Under the pieces are notes generated by a model that was given only the letters and a program-made list of their open reading frames with translations, was not told the origin of the DNA and did no database searches. Of a DNA stretch of 64,000 nt, positions 9,183 through 18,242 are shown in pieces. How positions within the stretch are numbered: the first letter of the stretch is position 1; the number at the start of each line of letters is the position of its first letter. This DNA is from Vreelandella salicampi (GTDB lineage: Bacteria; Pseudomonadota; Gammaproteobacteria; Pseudomonadales; Halomonadaceae), in contig NZ_JACCDF010000012.1 of NCBI RefSeq assembly GCF_013415105.1, forward strand, positions 1 through 64,000, read 5' to 3'. A program made the translations under genes and the position numbers.

Positions 9183-10231
9183 TGAGCGTGAATCAAGATA
9201 TGACCGGCCAGTTCGCGCTGGATATGCAAGGCTTCCAGCGCTTGCAGCATACGGCGCGCGTGAACCCAGAGAAAGGTGTTGAAAGCGCGGCCCAGCAGTT
9301 TGAAGCGCTGTTTGTGAAGATGATGGTCAAAAGCATGCGCGACGCGGTGCCTACCTCGGGGTTGATGAGTAGCCGCCAAACCGATTTTTATCAGTCTATG
9401 CTGGATCAGCAGTGGTCGCAGGTGATTGCCTCGCGCGGTATGGGTTTAGCGGACGCATTGGTTGATCAACTTGAGCGCCAAGGGGCGTTTCAGCGTAGTG
9501 AGCCTTCAGCCAATAGTGATAACGCAATGCAAGAGCTTATTGCCGGCATTCCTCGTGGCACGCCACGCCCGCTCGATAACCCTAGCCCGCTATCGGATAA
9601 AGATAGTGCTGCGGTTGCTGCTAATGCCGAGCCTCAAGGCTTTTTGTCTGAGCTTGACGCGGTACGTCAAGCGGCGCCTGCAATGGATAGCCCTGCACTG
9701 AATAGCGTGAGTGAGGCGACGCCTGAAAACGACAACGCGGCGCGCGATCATGTTGAACGGTTCAAAGAAACACTGGCAGAGCCTGCACAAGCGGCTAGCC
9801 GTGCAACGGGCGTTCCTGCCGAGCTGATACTTGCCCAGGCGGCGCTGGAAACAGGCTGGGGACGGCATGAAATCACCACTCAAGATGGCCGAAATAGCCA
9901 TAATCTGTTTGGCATTAAGGCCGGTAGCCGGTGGGAGGGTGACACCACCGACATCGTCACCCACGAGTATGTGAATGGCCGCCGCACACAGATGACCGAT
10001 ACCTTCCGGGTCTATGACTCCTTTGAGCAGGCTTTTACCGATTACGCCACGCTCATTGGCAGTAACCCGCGCTATGCCAATGTGGTGAGTGCGCCGGATG
10101 CCCAGCAAGCCGCACAGGCGTTACAGGCAGGCGGTTATGCGACAGATCCTCGCTATGCGGCAAAATTAGAGGCGGTGATGCAAACGCTGGGACCACTAGC
10201 ATCGAATGACTTTCTGGCCACGTCGCGCTAG
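9182..10231 (+). CDS. flgJ: FlgJ, rod cap and muramidase
   Basis: This two-domain protein has an N-terminal rod-binding domain (residues about 1-100, with AAQQFEALFVKMMVKSMRDA) and a C-terminal glucosaminidase-type muramidase domain (about 190-340). The latter shows ELILAQAALETGWGRHEI with the catalytic Glu, NLFGIKAG and RVYDSFEQAFTDYATLI. It caps the rod and opens a hole in peptidoglycan. The fused form is as in enterics; some lineages have the rod domain alone. GTG start overlapping flgI suggests translational coupling. Confidence 0.97.
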   Translation: MSVNQDMTGQFALDMQGFQRLQHTARVNPEKGVESAAQQFEALFVKMMVKSMRDAVPTSGLMSSRQTDFYQSMLDQQWSQVIASRGMGLADALVDQLERQGAFQRSEPSANSDNAMQELIAGIPRGTPRPLDNPSPLSDKDSAAVAANAEPQGFLSELDAVRQAAPAMDSPALNSVSEATPENDNAARDHVERFKETLAEPAQAASRATGVPAELILAQAALETGWGRHEITTQDGRNSHNLFGIKAGSRWEGDTTDIVTHEYVNGRRTQMTDTFRVYDSFEQAFTDYATLIGSNPRYANVVSAPDAQQAAQALQAGGYATDPRYAAKLEAVMQTLGPLASNDFLATSR

Positions 10232-10238
10232 TGAACCC

Positions 10239-10265
10239 TTAAGTTTTTCTGCGCTTAGCCGATAA
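10239..10265 (+). promoter_or_regulatory. FliA (sigma-28) promoter of flgKL
   Basis: TTAAGTTT (7 of 8 to consensus), an 11-bp spacer and a perfect GCCGATAA lie 29 bp before the flgK start. Late-gene control of flgKL separate from flgB-J matches the enteric scheme. Confidence 0.92.
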
Positions 10266-10293
10266 GTAAAACATCGGCTTAAGGAATCGAACC

Positions 10294-12261
10294 ATGAGCA
10301 TGTTTTCTACCGGGCTAAGCGGCCTTAATGCTGCGCAGAACGCCCTCAATACGACCAGCAATAATATTAGCAATGTCTACACGCCGGGCTATAACCGTGA
10401 GCTCACTCAGCTAGGTGAAGGCTCGGCGGGTACTAGCGGCGTACAGGTCGATAATATCGAACGCCAGTTTAATCGCTACGTCGCTAATCAGCTTAATAGC
10501 GCCAAAACTCAGTCGAGTGCGCTGGAAAAATATTCTGAGCAGGTTACCCAGATTGATAACTTGTTGGCGGACCGCGATGCGGGCTTGGCGCCGCTGATGC
10601 AAAACTTCTTCTCCTCGCTTGAAGACTTGGCTAGCGCGCCTTCTGACCCCGCTTCGCGTCAAGGGGTGTTGGGTAACGCGCAAACGTTAAGCGCGCAGTT
10701 CCGCTCGTTTGATGGTTATCTGCAAGACATGCAGAGCAATATCAATAGCGAGATTGAAGACGAAGTTACCCAGATCAATAACACCACCGAGCAGGTCGCT
10801 GGCTTGAACCGTGAGATCGCGCTTGCGCGGGCGCGTACCGGTGAAGCGCCTAACAGCCTGCTGAACCAACGTGACAAGCTGGTATCGGATCTTAATGAGC
10901 GGATGGATATTCGCCTCAATATCCAAGATGGGAAAACTTATAACATCAGCCTACCCAACGGTCAGCCGTTGGTGACGGGTACCGATTCCTTCACGTTAGA
11001 GCCGATGAAGTCGGAGCTTGATCCGCAGCGTACCGTTGTCGGTTACCGCGATGGTGGCGGTAACTTGGTCGAGCTAGAGGAAGACGTGATCACCGGCGGT
11101 GCACTGGGTGGTTTGATGAGCTTCCGCCAGGAAACGCTGGATAAAACCCAAAACCAGATTGGCCAATTAGGCGTTTCGCTCTCCACCGCTTTCAACGAGC
11201 AGCACAAGCAGGGCGTGGATCTAAACGGGGAGCAGGGTGAAGACTTTTTTAATGTCCGCCAGCCGCAGACGTATAGCTACGCAAGTAATAGCGCGGACGA
11301 TCTTTTAACATCAGCTGAGTTCGACACTACTAATATCGATGATCTTCGGGCAACTGATTACACCGTAACGTTTGACGGAGGTGATCCAACCGTTACCCGT
11401 AATGATAACGGCCAGGTCGTCGATTTTGATGAAGATGCTTGGACTGATGAAAATAAGTTAAATTTTGGTGGTGTTTCCCTCGAATTTAGCTCGGTTCCTG
11501 CTGATGGCGACAAATTTGAAGTCCAGCCTGTCCGCCGTGCAGGTGCGGGGATGGAAGCTAATATCGCCGATTTGGATAAGATTGCGGCGGGTAGCTTCAT
11601 CATCGACAGCAGCGGGGACATGCAGGTTAGTAATATTCAACTGAGCGGCGGTAATGCCTTTTCGCAGGCCGATCAGATAGAGGTGGATCTGGAAAATGAT
11701 GCTGCCGGAACGACAGGTACTATGACATTTTCTAACCTCAGCGCGTCCACCACAGTGTTAGTGAATGGTGAGGAGCGGCAGCTTGATGGAGGTGTTATTC
11801 AGGCTAGTGGCCAAACAAGCGGAAATCCCGCTGATATTGAGGCTGATGATAAGATCACTGTAGACGGCATAAGCTTCGTCGTTGATTCAATGCCAGCGGC
11901 GGGTAACACTCAGTCTTTGACGCTTGAGCAGGGTGTTGCTTCTTCAGGCGATAACCGTAACGCCCTCGCCCTTCAAGACTTACAAAGCCAAGACGTTGTG
12001 GGCGGCAGTGCGTCGGTCAGCGGTGCGTACGGCGGGATGGTAAGCGATGTGGGTAACCGTACCAATATCACCCAAGTCAACTTGGATGCGCGCCAAGGCT
12101 TAACCGATCAGTTGGAAGCGGTGCAGCAGTCGGAATCAGGCGTGAATTTAGACGAAGAAGCAGCAAACCTGATCCGTTACCAGCAGTATTATCAAGCCAA
12201 TGCGAAGGTAATCGATTCGGCAACGACGATCATGGACACCATTTTGGGTCTGCGCGGTTAA
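10294..12261 (+). CDS. flgK: FlgK, hook-filament junction protein 1
   Basis: The 655-residue junction protein has N-terminal MFSTGLSGLNAAQNALNTTS and NNISNVYTPGYNRE and C-terminal SGVNLDEEAANLIRYQQYYQ, the axial core helices. The middle (about residues 325-560) is a long surface region with repeated beta-domain pieces ending in patterns like PADGDKFEVQ and PAAGNTQSLTLEQ, and is less GC-rich than the ends. It needs FlgN (985) for export and is transcribed from the FliA promoter just upstream. FlgL follows after 16 bp. Confidence 0.97.
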   Translation: MSMFSTGLSGLNAAQNALNTTSNNISNVYTPGYNRELTQLGEGSAGTSGVQVDNIERQFNRYVANQLNSAKTQSSALEKYSEQVTQIDNLLADRDAGLAPLMQNFFSSLEDLASAPSDPASRQGVLGNAQTLSAQFRSFDGYLQDMQSNINSEIEDEVTQINNTTEQVAGLNREIALARARTGEAPNSLLNQRDKLVSDLNERMDIRLNIQDGKTYNISLPNGQPLVTGTDSFTLEPMKSELDPQRTVVGYRDGGGNLVELEEDVITGGALGGLMSFRQETLDKTQNQIGQLGVSLSTAFNEQHKQGVDLNGEQGEDFFNVRQPQTYSYASNSADDLLTSAEFDTTNIDDLRATDYTVTFDGGDPTVTRNDNGQVVDFDEDAWTDENKLNFGGVSLEFSSVPADGDKFEVQPVRRAGAGMEANIADLDKIAAGSFIIDSSGDMQVSNIQLSGGNAFSQADQIEVDLENDAAGTTGTMTFSNLSASTTVLVNGEERQLDGGVIQASGQTSGNPADIEADDKITVDGISFVVDSMPAAGNTQSLTLEQGVASSGDNRNALALQDLQSQDVVGGSASVSGAYGGMVSDVGNRTNITQVNLDARQGLTDQLEAVQQSESGVNLDEEAANLIRYQQYYQANAKVIDSATTIMDTILGLRG

Positions 12262-12277
12262 CTCGGGAGCTTAAGTC

Positions 12278-13576
12278 ATGCGTATTAGTTCGGTCACCAT
12301 GTTTGAGCAGAGCACTGCGTCGATTAATCAGCAGCAGAGTGACTTTCTCAACGTTAGCAAGCAGATTGCCAGCGGCCGCCGCGTGGTTAATCCTTCTGAT
12401 GATCCGCAGGCAGCTGCACGTGCTGTTCGCGTAGATCAATCGAAAGCGGTGACGCAGCAGTTTGAAGACTCCCGTGTTTCTGCACGAAACTCATTGGCGC
12501 AGACTGAGAGCATTCTCAATAGCGTGAGCGATGCCGTCACCAGCGCTAAGACGCTGCTCGTGCAAGCCTCTAGCGATACGTTAAGCGATGTTGACCGTGA
12601 GTCCATTGCCAGCGAAATGCGCGGCGTTTATGAGACGATGATTGGTCAAGCCAACGCCACCGACGGCAATGGCCGCTACTTATTTGGCGGCTACGCGGAT
12701 AACGCCCCGCCGTTTGTTAAAAACGCCGACGGTGATGTGGAGTATAAAGGCGATAGCAATGCGCGTGAGCAGCGCATTGATTCCTCACGCTTAATGCCTG
12801 TTACCGAAAACGGCGACTCTATTTTTAAAAGCGTACCGAGCGGTGCGGGTTATGTGGCTGAAGCTACAAAGACAGACATTAATGGTGATCCTTTAGCTGG
12901 CAATAATGCTAGGAACGATGGAAGTGTTAGCTTTGGTGGCCCGCAGGTTAGCAACGTCAATGATGATGGCTACGGCGATAGTTATCGCATTGTGTTTTCT
13001 GATAATACAACTGATGCTGATGTTGAGTTTGACTACCGCGTAGAGCGCTTTGATGCTGCTAACGATGAGTGGGACACAGCAACTCCAGTTGAAAATGGTA
13101 ACTATACAGGTGATGGTCAAACTGTCTCTTTTGGCGGATTGGATGTCACGTTTGACGGTGAACCAGAAGCTGGCGATCAAATCCTAGTCGCCCAAGCGGG
13201 CAGTGATCAGCGCGAGCCGAATCTTTTCCGCACAATGGAAGAAGCCATTCGGGTTCTGGAAAAGCCGGTAGAAACCGACGCGGAAAAAGCAGACTTGCGC
13301 AACACACTCAACACGTCGATGCGTGATTTGGATAACGCACTAGATAACGTATTGACCGTGCGTGCTTCAGCCGGGGCGCGTTTAAATGAGCTGGATGTGG
13401 TGGATGCCGTGGGCGGTAACCGGATGCTGAACTATGAGCAGACGCTTTCGGACCTTGTTGACCTAGATTATGTCGATGCGATATCGGAATATAGCTTGCG
13501 CCAAGTAGGTCTGCAGGCGTCGCAACAGGCCTTTGTCGATGTCAAAGGCATGTCGCTGTTTGATTATCTGCGTTAA
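12278..13576 (+). CDS. flgL: FlgL, hook-filament junction protein 2
   Basis: FlgL (432 residues, flagellin-like) has an N-terminus containing QQSDFLNVSKQIASGRRVVN and NPSDDPQAAARAV, and a C-terminus YSLRQVGLQASQQAFVDVKG. A central insertion (about 190-305) carries a beta-rich acidic segment, more AT-rich than its flanks and similar in pattern to one in FlgK. It is last of the flg run and is followed by a terminator at 13601. This is not the flagellin: it ends in the FlgL-type SLFDYLR rather than the flagellin C-terminus. Confidence 0.96.
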   Translation: MRISSVTMFEQSTASINQQQSDFLNVSKQIASGRRVVNPSDDPQAAARAVRVDQSKAVTQQFEDSRVSARNSLAQTESILNSVSDAVTSAKTLLVQASSDTLSDVDRESIASEMRGVYETMIGQANATDGNGRYLFGGYADNAPPFVKNADGDVEYKGDSNAREQRIDSSRLMPVTENGDSIFKSVPSGAGYVAEATKTDINGDPLAGNNARNDGSVSFGGPQVSNVNDDGYGDSYRIVFSDNTTDADVEFDYRVERFDAANDEWDTATPVENGNYTGDGQTVSFGGLDVTFDGEPEAGDQILVAQAGSDQREPNLFRTMEEAIRVLEKPVETDAEKADLRNTLNTSMRDLDNALDNVLTVRASAGARLNELDVVDAVGGNRMLNYEQTLSDLVDLDYVDAISEYSLRQVGLQASQQAFVDVKGMSLFDYLR

Positions 13577-13600
13577 TACATCGCGTTAGCGCACCTTAAG

Positions 13601-13630
13601 AACCCTGGGCTAATTGCCTGGGGGTTTTTT
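13601..13630 (+). terminator. intrinsic terminator after flgL
   Basis: AACCCTGGGC, the loop TAATT and GCCTGGGGG are followed by six T. The stem includes two G-T pairs and a possible bulge. It ends flgKL transcription just before the convergent fliR stop at 13636. Confidence 0.8.
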
Positions 13631-13635
13631 ATGGC

Positions 13636-14427
13636 TTAAGACACCTGGGCCATTAACTCAATTAAGCCCTGCATAAAGGCGACGCCATCGCTGAAAAGCC
13701 GCTGCAAAAAGCTGCCGATGTCTGTCATCAGCACCATCAGCAGCAGTAGCCCAACGGTGAGCGAGGTAGGGAAGCCGATATTGAACACGGTGAGCTGAGG
13801 GGCTGAGCGGTTTAAGATACCCAGCGCTAAGTTGATGATCAGCAGTGAGGCAACCAGTGGGAGTGCTAAGAGCATGCCGGAGGCGAAGATAGTGCCACCG
13901 TAGCGGGCAAGTACCTCAAAGGCGTTGGCGTTAATCAGGTCGATGCCGATGGGCAACGTTTGGAAACTCATCACCAGGGTTTCCAGCACCATAAGATGCC
14001 CATTCATGGCGAGGAACATCAAAAGCGTAATCATATAGAGAATACGTGATAACACCATGATGTTAGTGCCGCTTGCGGCATCAAAAAAGCTGGCAAAGGC
14101 CAGCCCCATTTGTAGCCCGATGAACTCGCCTGCGGCTTGCACCACGGCAAAGACAATGTGCATTACCGTGCCAATGGCCGCCCCGATGATGATCTGTTCA
14201 ACAATAATTCCCGCACCGGCCCAAGACATAATCGGCACATCGGGCATGGGGGGAAGAACGGGCGCAATGACCACCGCCACCACAGCGGCAAGCGCGACTT
14301 TGGCTTGGTTAGGAACGCTAGAATGGCCCCAGAGCGGGGTGGCGGCCATGAACGCGGTTATGCGCACAAATGGCCAAAAAAAGGCCACCAGCCAACCGTG
14401 TAGCTGGGTGTAAGTGACCTCAAACAT
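13636..14427 (-). CDS. fliR: FliR, flagellar export gate membrane protein
   Basis: The 263-residue polytopic inner-membrane protein is part of the FliPQR export gate. It starts with YTQLHGWLVAFFWPFVRITA, then ATPLWGH, and has several hydrophobic segments including LALPLVASLLIINLALGILN and the conserved NRSAPQLTVFNIGFP. It is last gene of the minus-strand fliF-to-fliR run, starting 4 bp after fliQ. Confidence 0.96.
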   Translation of the reverse strand: MFEVTYTQLHGWLVAFFWPFVRITAFMAATPLWGHSSVPNQAKVALAAVVAVVIAPVLPPMPDVPIMSWAGAGIIVEQIIIGAAIGTVMHIVFAVVQAAGEFIGLQMGLAFASFFDAASGTNIMVLSRILYMITLLMFLAMNGHLMVLETLVMSFQTLPIGIDLINANAFEVLARYGGTIFASGMLLALPLVASLLIINLALGILNRSAPQLTVFNIGFPTSLTVGLLLLMVLMTDIGSFLQRLFSDGVAFMQGLIELMAQVS

Positions 14428-14431
14428 GCTC

Positions 14432-14701
14432 TTACATCACCATACTGGGGATGTTAGTAAAGAGGCGTTCAGTGTAATCAGTAATCAGCCCCAACAGCCA
14501 AGGACCCGCGATGACCAAGGTGGCAAAAACGGCCAGAATTTTAGGGATAAACGTAAGCGTCATTTCGTTAATTTGGGTCGCCGCTTGGAACAGACTGATC
14601 AAAAGCCCGGTGGCGAGAGCGGCAAGCAGCAACGGGCCTGCCAGTAACAGCGTGACGCGCATTCCTTGGTAGGCAATGTTCATGACCATTTCGGGTGTCA
14701 T
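14432..14701 (-). CDS. fliQ: FliQ, flagellar export gate membrane protein
   Basis: This 89-residue protein has two transmembrane helices. It starts MTPEMVMNIAYQGMRVTLLL and contains LISLFQAATQINEMTLTFIP, the most conserved stretch of the family. A longer frame runs upstream to 14806, but ATG 14701 has AGGAG at the right distance and gives the normal FliQ length. It forms the export gate with FliP and FliR. Confidence 0.96.
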   Translation of the reverse strand: MTPEMVMNIAYQGMRVTLLLAGPLLLAALATGLLISLFQAATQINEMTLTFIPKILAVFATLVIAGPWLLGLITDYTERLFTNIPSMVM

Positions 14702-14741
14702 GGTGAAACTCCTGCACGGCAGTGTGCTGGTGAATAGGGGC

Positions 14742-15542
14742 TTATACGATATAGAAGCTTTCGGCCATCGAGCCGATGATAAGCTGCCAACCATCAACCA
14801 GGACAAAAAGCATCAGCTTGAATGGCAGCGAAATCGTGATGGGCGGTACCATCATCATACCCAGCGCCATCAACGTGCTGGCAACGACCAGGTCGATGAT
14901 CAAAAATGGAATAAAGATCGTAAAGCCGATTTGAAAAGCAGTTTTCAGCTCGCTCGTGACAAAGGACGGAAGCAACACGCGCATGGGTAGCTCTTCCGGC
15001 CCTTCCATCGGGCCAATGTCTGCTAGGCGTGCAAAAAGGGCGATATCCGGCTCGCGTGTTTGTGCCAGCATGAATTCACGAAAAGGCTGCTGCGCGCGTA
15101 CAAAAAACTCTCCGAAGTTGATGCTCTCTTCCGATAGGGGCACCCAAGCCGTTTGATAGACCTGCTCGAGTACCGGCGACATAATAAAAAACGTCAAAAA
15201 GAGCGCGATGCCGAGAAGCACTTGGTTAGGCGGCGTGGCCTGGGTTCCCATGGCGGTGCGCAGCAAGCTCAGCACAATGATGATGCGCGTAAAACTGGTC
15301 ATCATTAACAGCATGGCCGGCAAAAATGCTAGCGAGCTTAAGAAAAGCAGCGTTTGCAGCGAGACGGACCACTGTTGCCCGCCGCTCTCCGTTGGCTCGC
15401 TGACAATACCAGGAATTTCCTGTGCGAAGCTCAGGCTTGGCAGCCCCAACAGCACGAAAAGCCCAAGTAGCGCAATAAATGCAGGTAGGAATCTCGATGG
15501 TTGTGTTGGCATGGAAGTTGAAGCGGGCATCCTATAAGTCAT
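14742..15542 (-). CDS. fliP: FliP, flagellar export gate membrane protein
   Basis: The 266-residue protein has a cleavable signal peptide (hydrophobic [13 protein letters not shown], cleavage near SFAQ), as known for FliP. Family motifs are [40 protein letters not shown] and the C-terminal [21 protein letters not shown] 15542 overlaps the fliO stop by four bases (ATGA). In-frame ATGs 21 and 33 bp inside are possible alternatives. Confidence 0.97.
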   Translation of the reverse strand: MTYRMPASTSMPTQPSRFLPAFIALLGLFVLLGLPSLSFAQEIPGIVSEPTESGGQQWSVSLQTLLFLSSLAFLPAMLLMMTSFTRIIIVLSLLRTAMGTQATPPNQVLLGIALFLTFFIMSPVLEQVYQTAWVPLSEESINFGEFFVRAQQPFREFMLAQTREPDIALFARLADIGPMEGPEELPMRVLLPSFVTSELKTAFQIGFTIFIPFLIIDLVVASTLMALGMMMVPPITISLPFKLMLFVLVDGWQLIIGSMAESFYIV

Positions 15543-15970
15543 GGCGTTGTATCTGAGTCTGAGGATGCGGAAGCGCTATCGCGTGTGGGGTGCTTTTGGA
15601 GCGCTTTGGCCAAGCGTTGTGAAAAACGTTGGCCTGGCACGTTACCATTTGATGGCGGCCTGGGCGCGGAAAGCTCGTGCAGTTTGCTAATGTGACCGTT
15701 TCCTACGCCCAGCACTAGCCAAGTGCCTTCCACATCCACAATCACCACACGCTCGCGGTTACCAACAGCTGTGCTGCCGACCACTTTTAGGTTCACGTTT
15801 TGATGCGAGCCTTGGCGTGTCCAGCGCTTGAGCAGAGCCGAGCAGAGAAAAATGATGGCTACAACCAGAGCAAGCGCCGCCGCGGTCTTACCTAGCGCCG
15901 CCATGCCAATGAGGGCATCACTGCTGCCAGCAGACGTAATAGCGCTATTGGATGTGGCCTCTGTGCTCAT
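15539..15970 (-). CDS. fliO: FliO, export gate assembly factor
   Basis: A 143-residue protein with one N-terminal transmembrane segment ([19 protein letters not shown]) and a small cytoplasmic domain containing [20 protein letters not shown] and WLVLGVG, which matches FliO. It stabilises FliP during gate assembly. It overlaps fliN by four bases upstream and fliP by four downstream. Confidence 0.93.
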   Translation of the reverse strand: MSTEATSNSAITSAGSSDALIGMAALGKTAAALALVVAIIFLCSALLKRWTRQGSHQNVNLKVVGSTAVGNRERVVIVDVEGTWLVLGVGNGHISKLHELSAPRPPSNGNVPGQRFSQRLAKALQKHPTRDSASASSDSDTTP

Positions 15971-16572
15971 CGGTTCAGCTTATGGATCCGCTCAGAGGGC
16001 GTGATAATTTCGGTAATACGGATACCGTATTTATCTTCGATCACCACGACTTCACCCTGGGCAATCAAATAGCCATTGATCAGAATATCCATCGGCTCGC
16101 CGGCCAAGCCATCAAGTTCAATCACAGAGCCCTGGGCAAGCTCCAGCAGTTGCTTAATGGTGAGTTTGGTGCGCCCTAACTCAACGGTCAGTTTGACCGG
16201 GATATCCATGATCATTTCAAGATCACGCGAAGCAGCGCTGTTATTTTCTTGATTCAACGGAGGGAAAACATCGCTGCTGGCGGCTTTTGCTTTCGGCGGC
16301 TCTGGAGCAGACGCTTCTTCCTGCTTTGAGGTATCGTCTTCTTCTACCGCTTGCTGCTCTGCCATGGCGGCAGCCCAGGGGTCTTCTTCCTCTTCCGAGC
16401 TATTCGTATCCGCGCCATCCGTACTTTGTTGCGCTGCTTGCTCAAACGCATCATCGTCTGTGTTGGTATCGCCGTCGGTAGGCTCTTGTTCAGACATGGC
16501 GGCCGCCCAATCGTCATCAGAAACGTTCTGATCGTCAGAGTTCTGATCGTCAGGCTTATTGGGATCAGTCAT
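15967..16572 (-). CDS. fliN: FliN, C-ring switch protein, with extended N-terminus
   Basis: The C-terminal SpoA domain is classic FliN: MDIPVKLTVELGRTKLTIKQ, LLELAQGSVIELDGLAGEP and INGYLIAQGEVVVIEDKYGI. At 201 residues it is longer than usual because of a roughly 110-residue acidic, Gln- and Asp-rich N-terminus. The normally single WAAAM(S/A)EQ motif occurs twice there (DDDWAAAMSEQ and EDPWAAAMAEQ), so this extension looks like a partial duplication. FliN forms the bottom of the C ring and binds FliH and CheY-P. It overlaps fliM (ATGA). Confidence 0.95.
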   Translation of the reverse strand: MTDPNKPDDQNSDDQNVSDDDWAAAMSEQEPTDGDTNTDDDAFEQAAQQSTDGADTNSSEEEEDPWAAAMAEQQAVEEDDTSKQEEASAPEPPKAKAASSDVFPPLNQENNSAASRDLEMIMDIPVKLTVELGRTKLTIKQLLELAQGSVIELDGLAGEPMDILINGYLIAQGEVVVIEDKYGIRITEIITPSERIHKLNR

Positions 16573-17627
16573 GCTTTCGATTCCTTGGCTTTCAGTCGCG
16601 TAGACCCGTTATTAAAGTCGTCGGACGATAGGTTATTCATGGCGGCGTGGTCATACATTCTCAAAACGCGCAGCGCACGCTGCTGATTTTGGCTGCCGAA
16701 CTGGCACTCCATGACGGGCACGCCATCGACATGCGCGTTTACCTTTTCGGGGATCTCAACAGGGAGTACATCGCCTTTTTTTAGCCCCATGATCTCGGCA
16801 ATACGACTAGGGATATGAGCGAATTCTGCTACGAGCTCTACTTCCGACTGCCTTAGCTCGCTCGCCATGCGTTTGTTCCAGGTGCCGTCCTGATCATGGT
16901 TGCTGTCGTTGATCGGGTTGGCGAGTAGGTCGCGCAATGGCTCTATCATCGCGTACGGCATGCAGACCTGAAAATTACTCGCTAAGTTGCCGACTTCAAG
17001 ATTGAACTTGGTATTGACCACTATTTCATTGGGCGAGTTGGTGATGTTGGCAAATTTAGACTGCACTTCTGAACGTAAGAAGTTGATATCTAAGGGATAA
17101 ACAACTTTCCAAGCCTCTTCGTAAGCTTCTAGCGCCAAGTTAAGTAAGCGCTGTATAATGCGCTGCTCGGTATTGGTAAATTCACGACCGTCTGACTTGG
17201 TCACAAAGCGTCCATCACCACCGAATAAGTTATCCACTACCATAAAGACGAGGTTAGGGGGGAATACAAAAAGCGCAGAGCCTCGCAGAGGCTTCATGGC
17301 CACAATGTTAAGGTTGGTTGGCACCGGCACATTGCGCGAGAAGTCGCTGAAGCTCTGGTAACGCACGGACTCAACGGTGATATCGGCGCTGCGCCTAATC
17401 AAGTTGAAGAGCCCGGTACGGAAGTAGCGCGCAAAGCGTTCGTTGATAAAGTCCAACGCATGCAGACGCTCGCGTATTACTCGATGTTGCGTAGAAGGAT
17501 CATAGGGACGAATGCGCGATTCATCACCCTGCTGCTGGCCCGACGACGAAGAGCTCTCCTCGTCACCGCTGACCCCTTTTAGCAAAGCATCAATTTCATC
17601 CTGGGACAGTAGATCGTCCTGTGACAT
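16569..17627 (-). CDS. fliM: FliM, C-ring switch protein
   Basis: The 352-residue protein opens with the CheY-P-binding peptide LLSQDEIDALLKGV. It continues with the middle CheC-like domain (RPYDPSTQHRVIRERLHALD, FARYFRTGLFNLIRR) and ends with a SpoA domain (MKKGDVLPVEIPEKV-like region). It links FliG to FliN in the rotor and receives CheY-P (42093). It overlaps fliN downstream and lies 20 bp after fliL. Confidence 0.97.
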   Translation of the reverse strand: MSQDDLLSQDEIDALLKGVSGDEESSSSSGQQQGDESRIRPYDPSTQHRVIRERLHALDFINERFARYFRTGLFNLIRRSADITVESVRYQSFSDFSRNVPVPTNLNIVAMKPLRGSALFVFPPNLVFMVVDNLFGGDGRFVTKSDGREFTNTEQRIIQRLLNLALEAYEEAWKVVYPLDINFLRSEVQSKFANITNSPNEIVVNTKFNLEVGNLASNFQVCMPYAMIEPLRDLLANPINDSNHDQDGTWNKRMASELRQSEVELVAEFAHIPSRIAEIMGLKKGDVLPVEIPEKVNAHVDGVPVMECQFGSQNQQRALRVLRMYDHAAMNNLSSDDFNNGSTRLKAKESKA

Positions 17628-17647
17628 GACGGCTCCGAGTTCCCGGG

Positions 17648-18121
17648 TTATTGCACAATGAATTCAGTGAAAAGCACTTCACGTAAATCCAAGGGCGCTT
17701 GATTTTCTGCTAATGGCTCATTCAGCGCAGTGATGATGTCTTGTGAAAGCGCCTTTTTGCCTTCCGGTGATGTGAGCTCGCTGGCTTGCTTACCTGACAG
17801 AAGTGTTAGCAAGCGGCTGCGTACTTGAGGCATATGCTCATCTAGAATCACTTTACTTGTTTCATTACCAACGCGCAGCGTAATGCCCGTGTAGAGTAGC
17901 CGTGCGCCTGCACGGTCGCTTTCAAGGTTGACCGTAAAAGGCTCAATATCCAGAAAAATAGGCGACTGGCGCTCTGGCTCCGCTTGGGCTTCAGCGGCAT
18001 TACCGTTGCCATTCTGGTTCATTACCATATAGATGGCCGCTGCGGCTCCCGCTGAAGAGAGCAGTACGAGGATAATCATTACCCAAAGCAGTTTTTTTGA
18101 TCCACCGCTTGATTCTGCCAT
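17648..18121 (-). CDS. fliL: FliL, stator-associated basal-body protein
   Basis: A single-pass membrane protein: MAESSGGSKKLLWVMIILVL then a periplasmic domain with FLDIEPFTVNLESD and the C-terminal LREVLFTEFIVQ, typical of FliL, which surrounds stators and supports torque. I placed the start at ATG 18121 (157 residues), preceded by GGGAAG. The open frame extends to 18211, but that adds an unrelated polar leader. A 121-bp gap separates it from fliK and holds a small inverted repeat (18192-18208). Confidence 0.93.
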   Translation of the reverse strand: MAESSGGSKKLLWVMIILVLLSSAGAAAAIYMVMNQNGNGNAAEAQAEPERQSPIFLDIEPFTVNLESDRAGARLLYTGITLRVGNETSKVILDEHMPQVRSRLLTLLSGKQASELTSPEGKKALSQDIITALNEPLAENQAPLDLREVLFTEFIVQ

Positions 18122-18242
18122 TGTGCTTCCCGTGGTCATTATGCGCGAGAGAGTATTATGCCCAATGCGCGTTTTTGTGATGAAATGAATAGGCTCGCTG
18201 TGCGAGCCCATCTTCTAGCTTAAGACTCACAAGCGTTAGTCA

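Noticed and set aside
12278..13576. FlgL considered as the missing flagellin
   Set aside because: The N- and C-terminal signatures and position after flgK are those of FlgL.
18192..18208. Inverted repeat GGCTCGC/GCGAGCC between fliK and fliL as a terminator
   Set aside because: Short stem and no T run on the minus strand; the fli genes on both sides are most likely one transcript.
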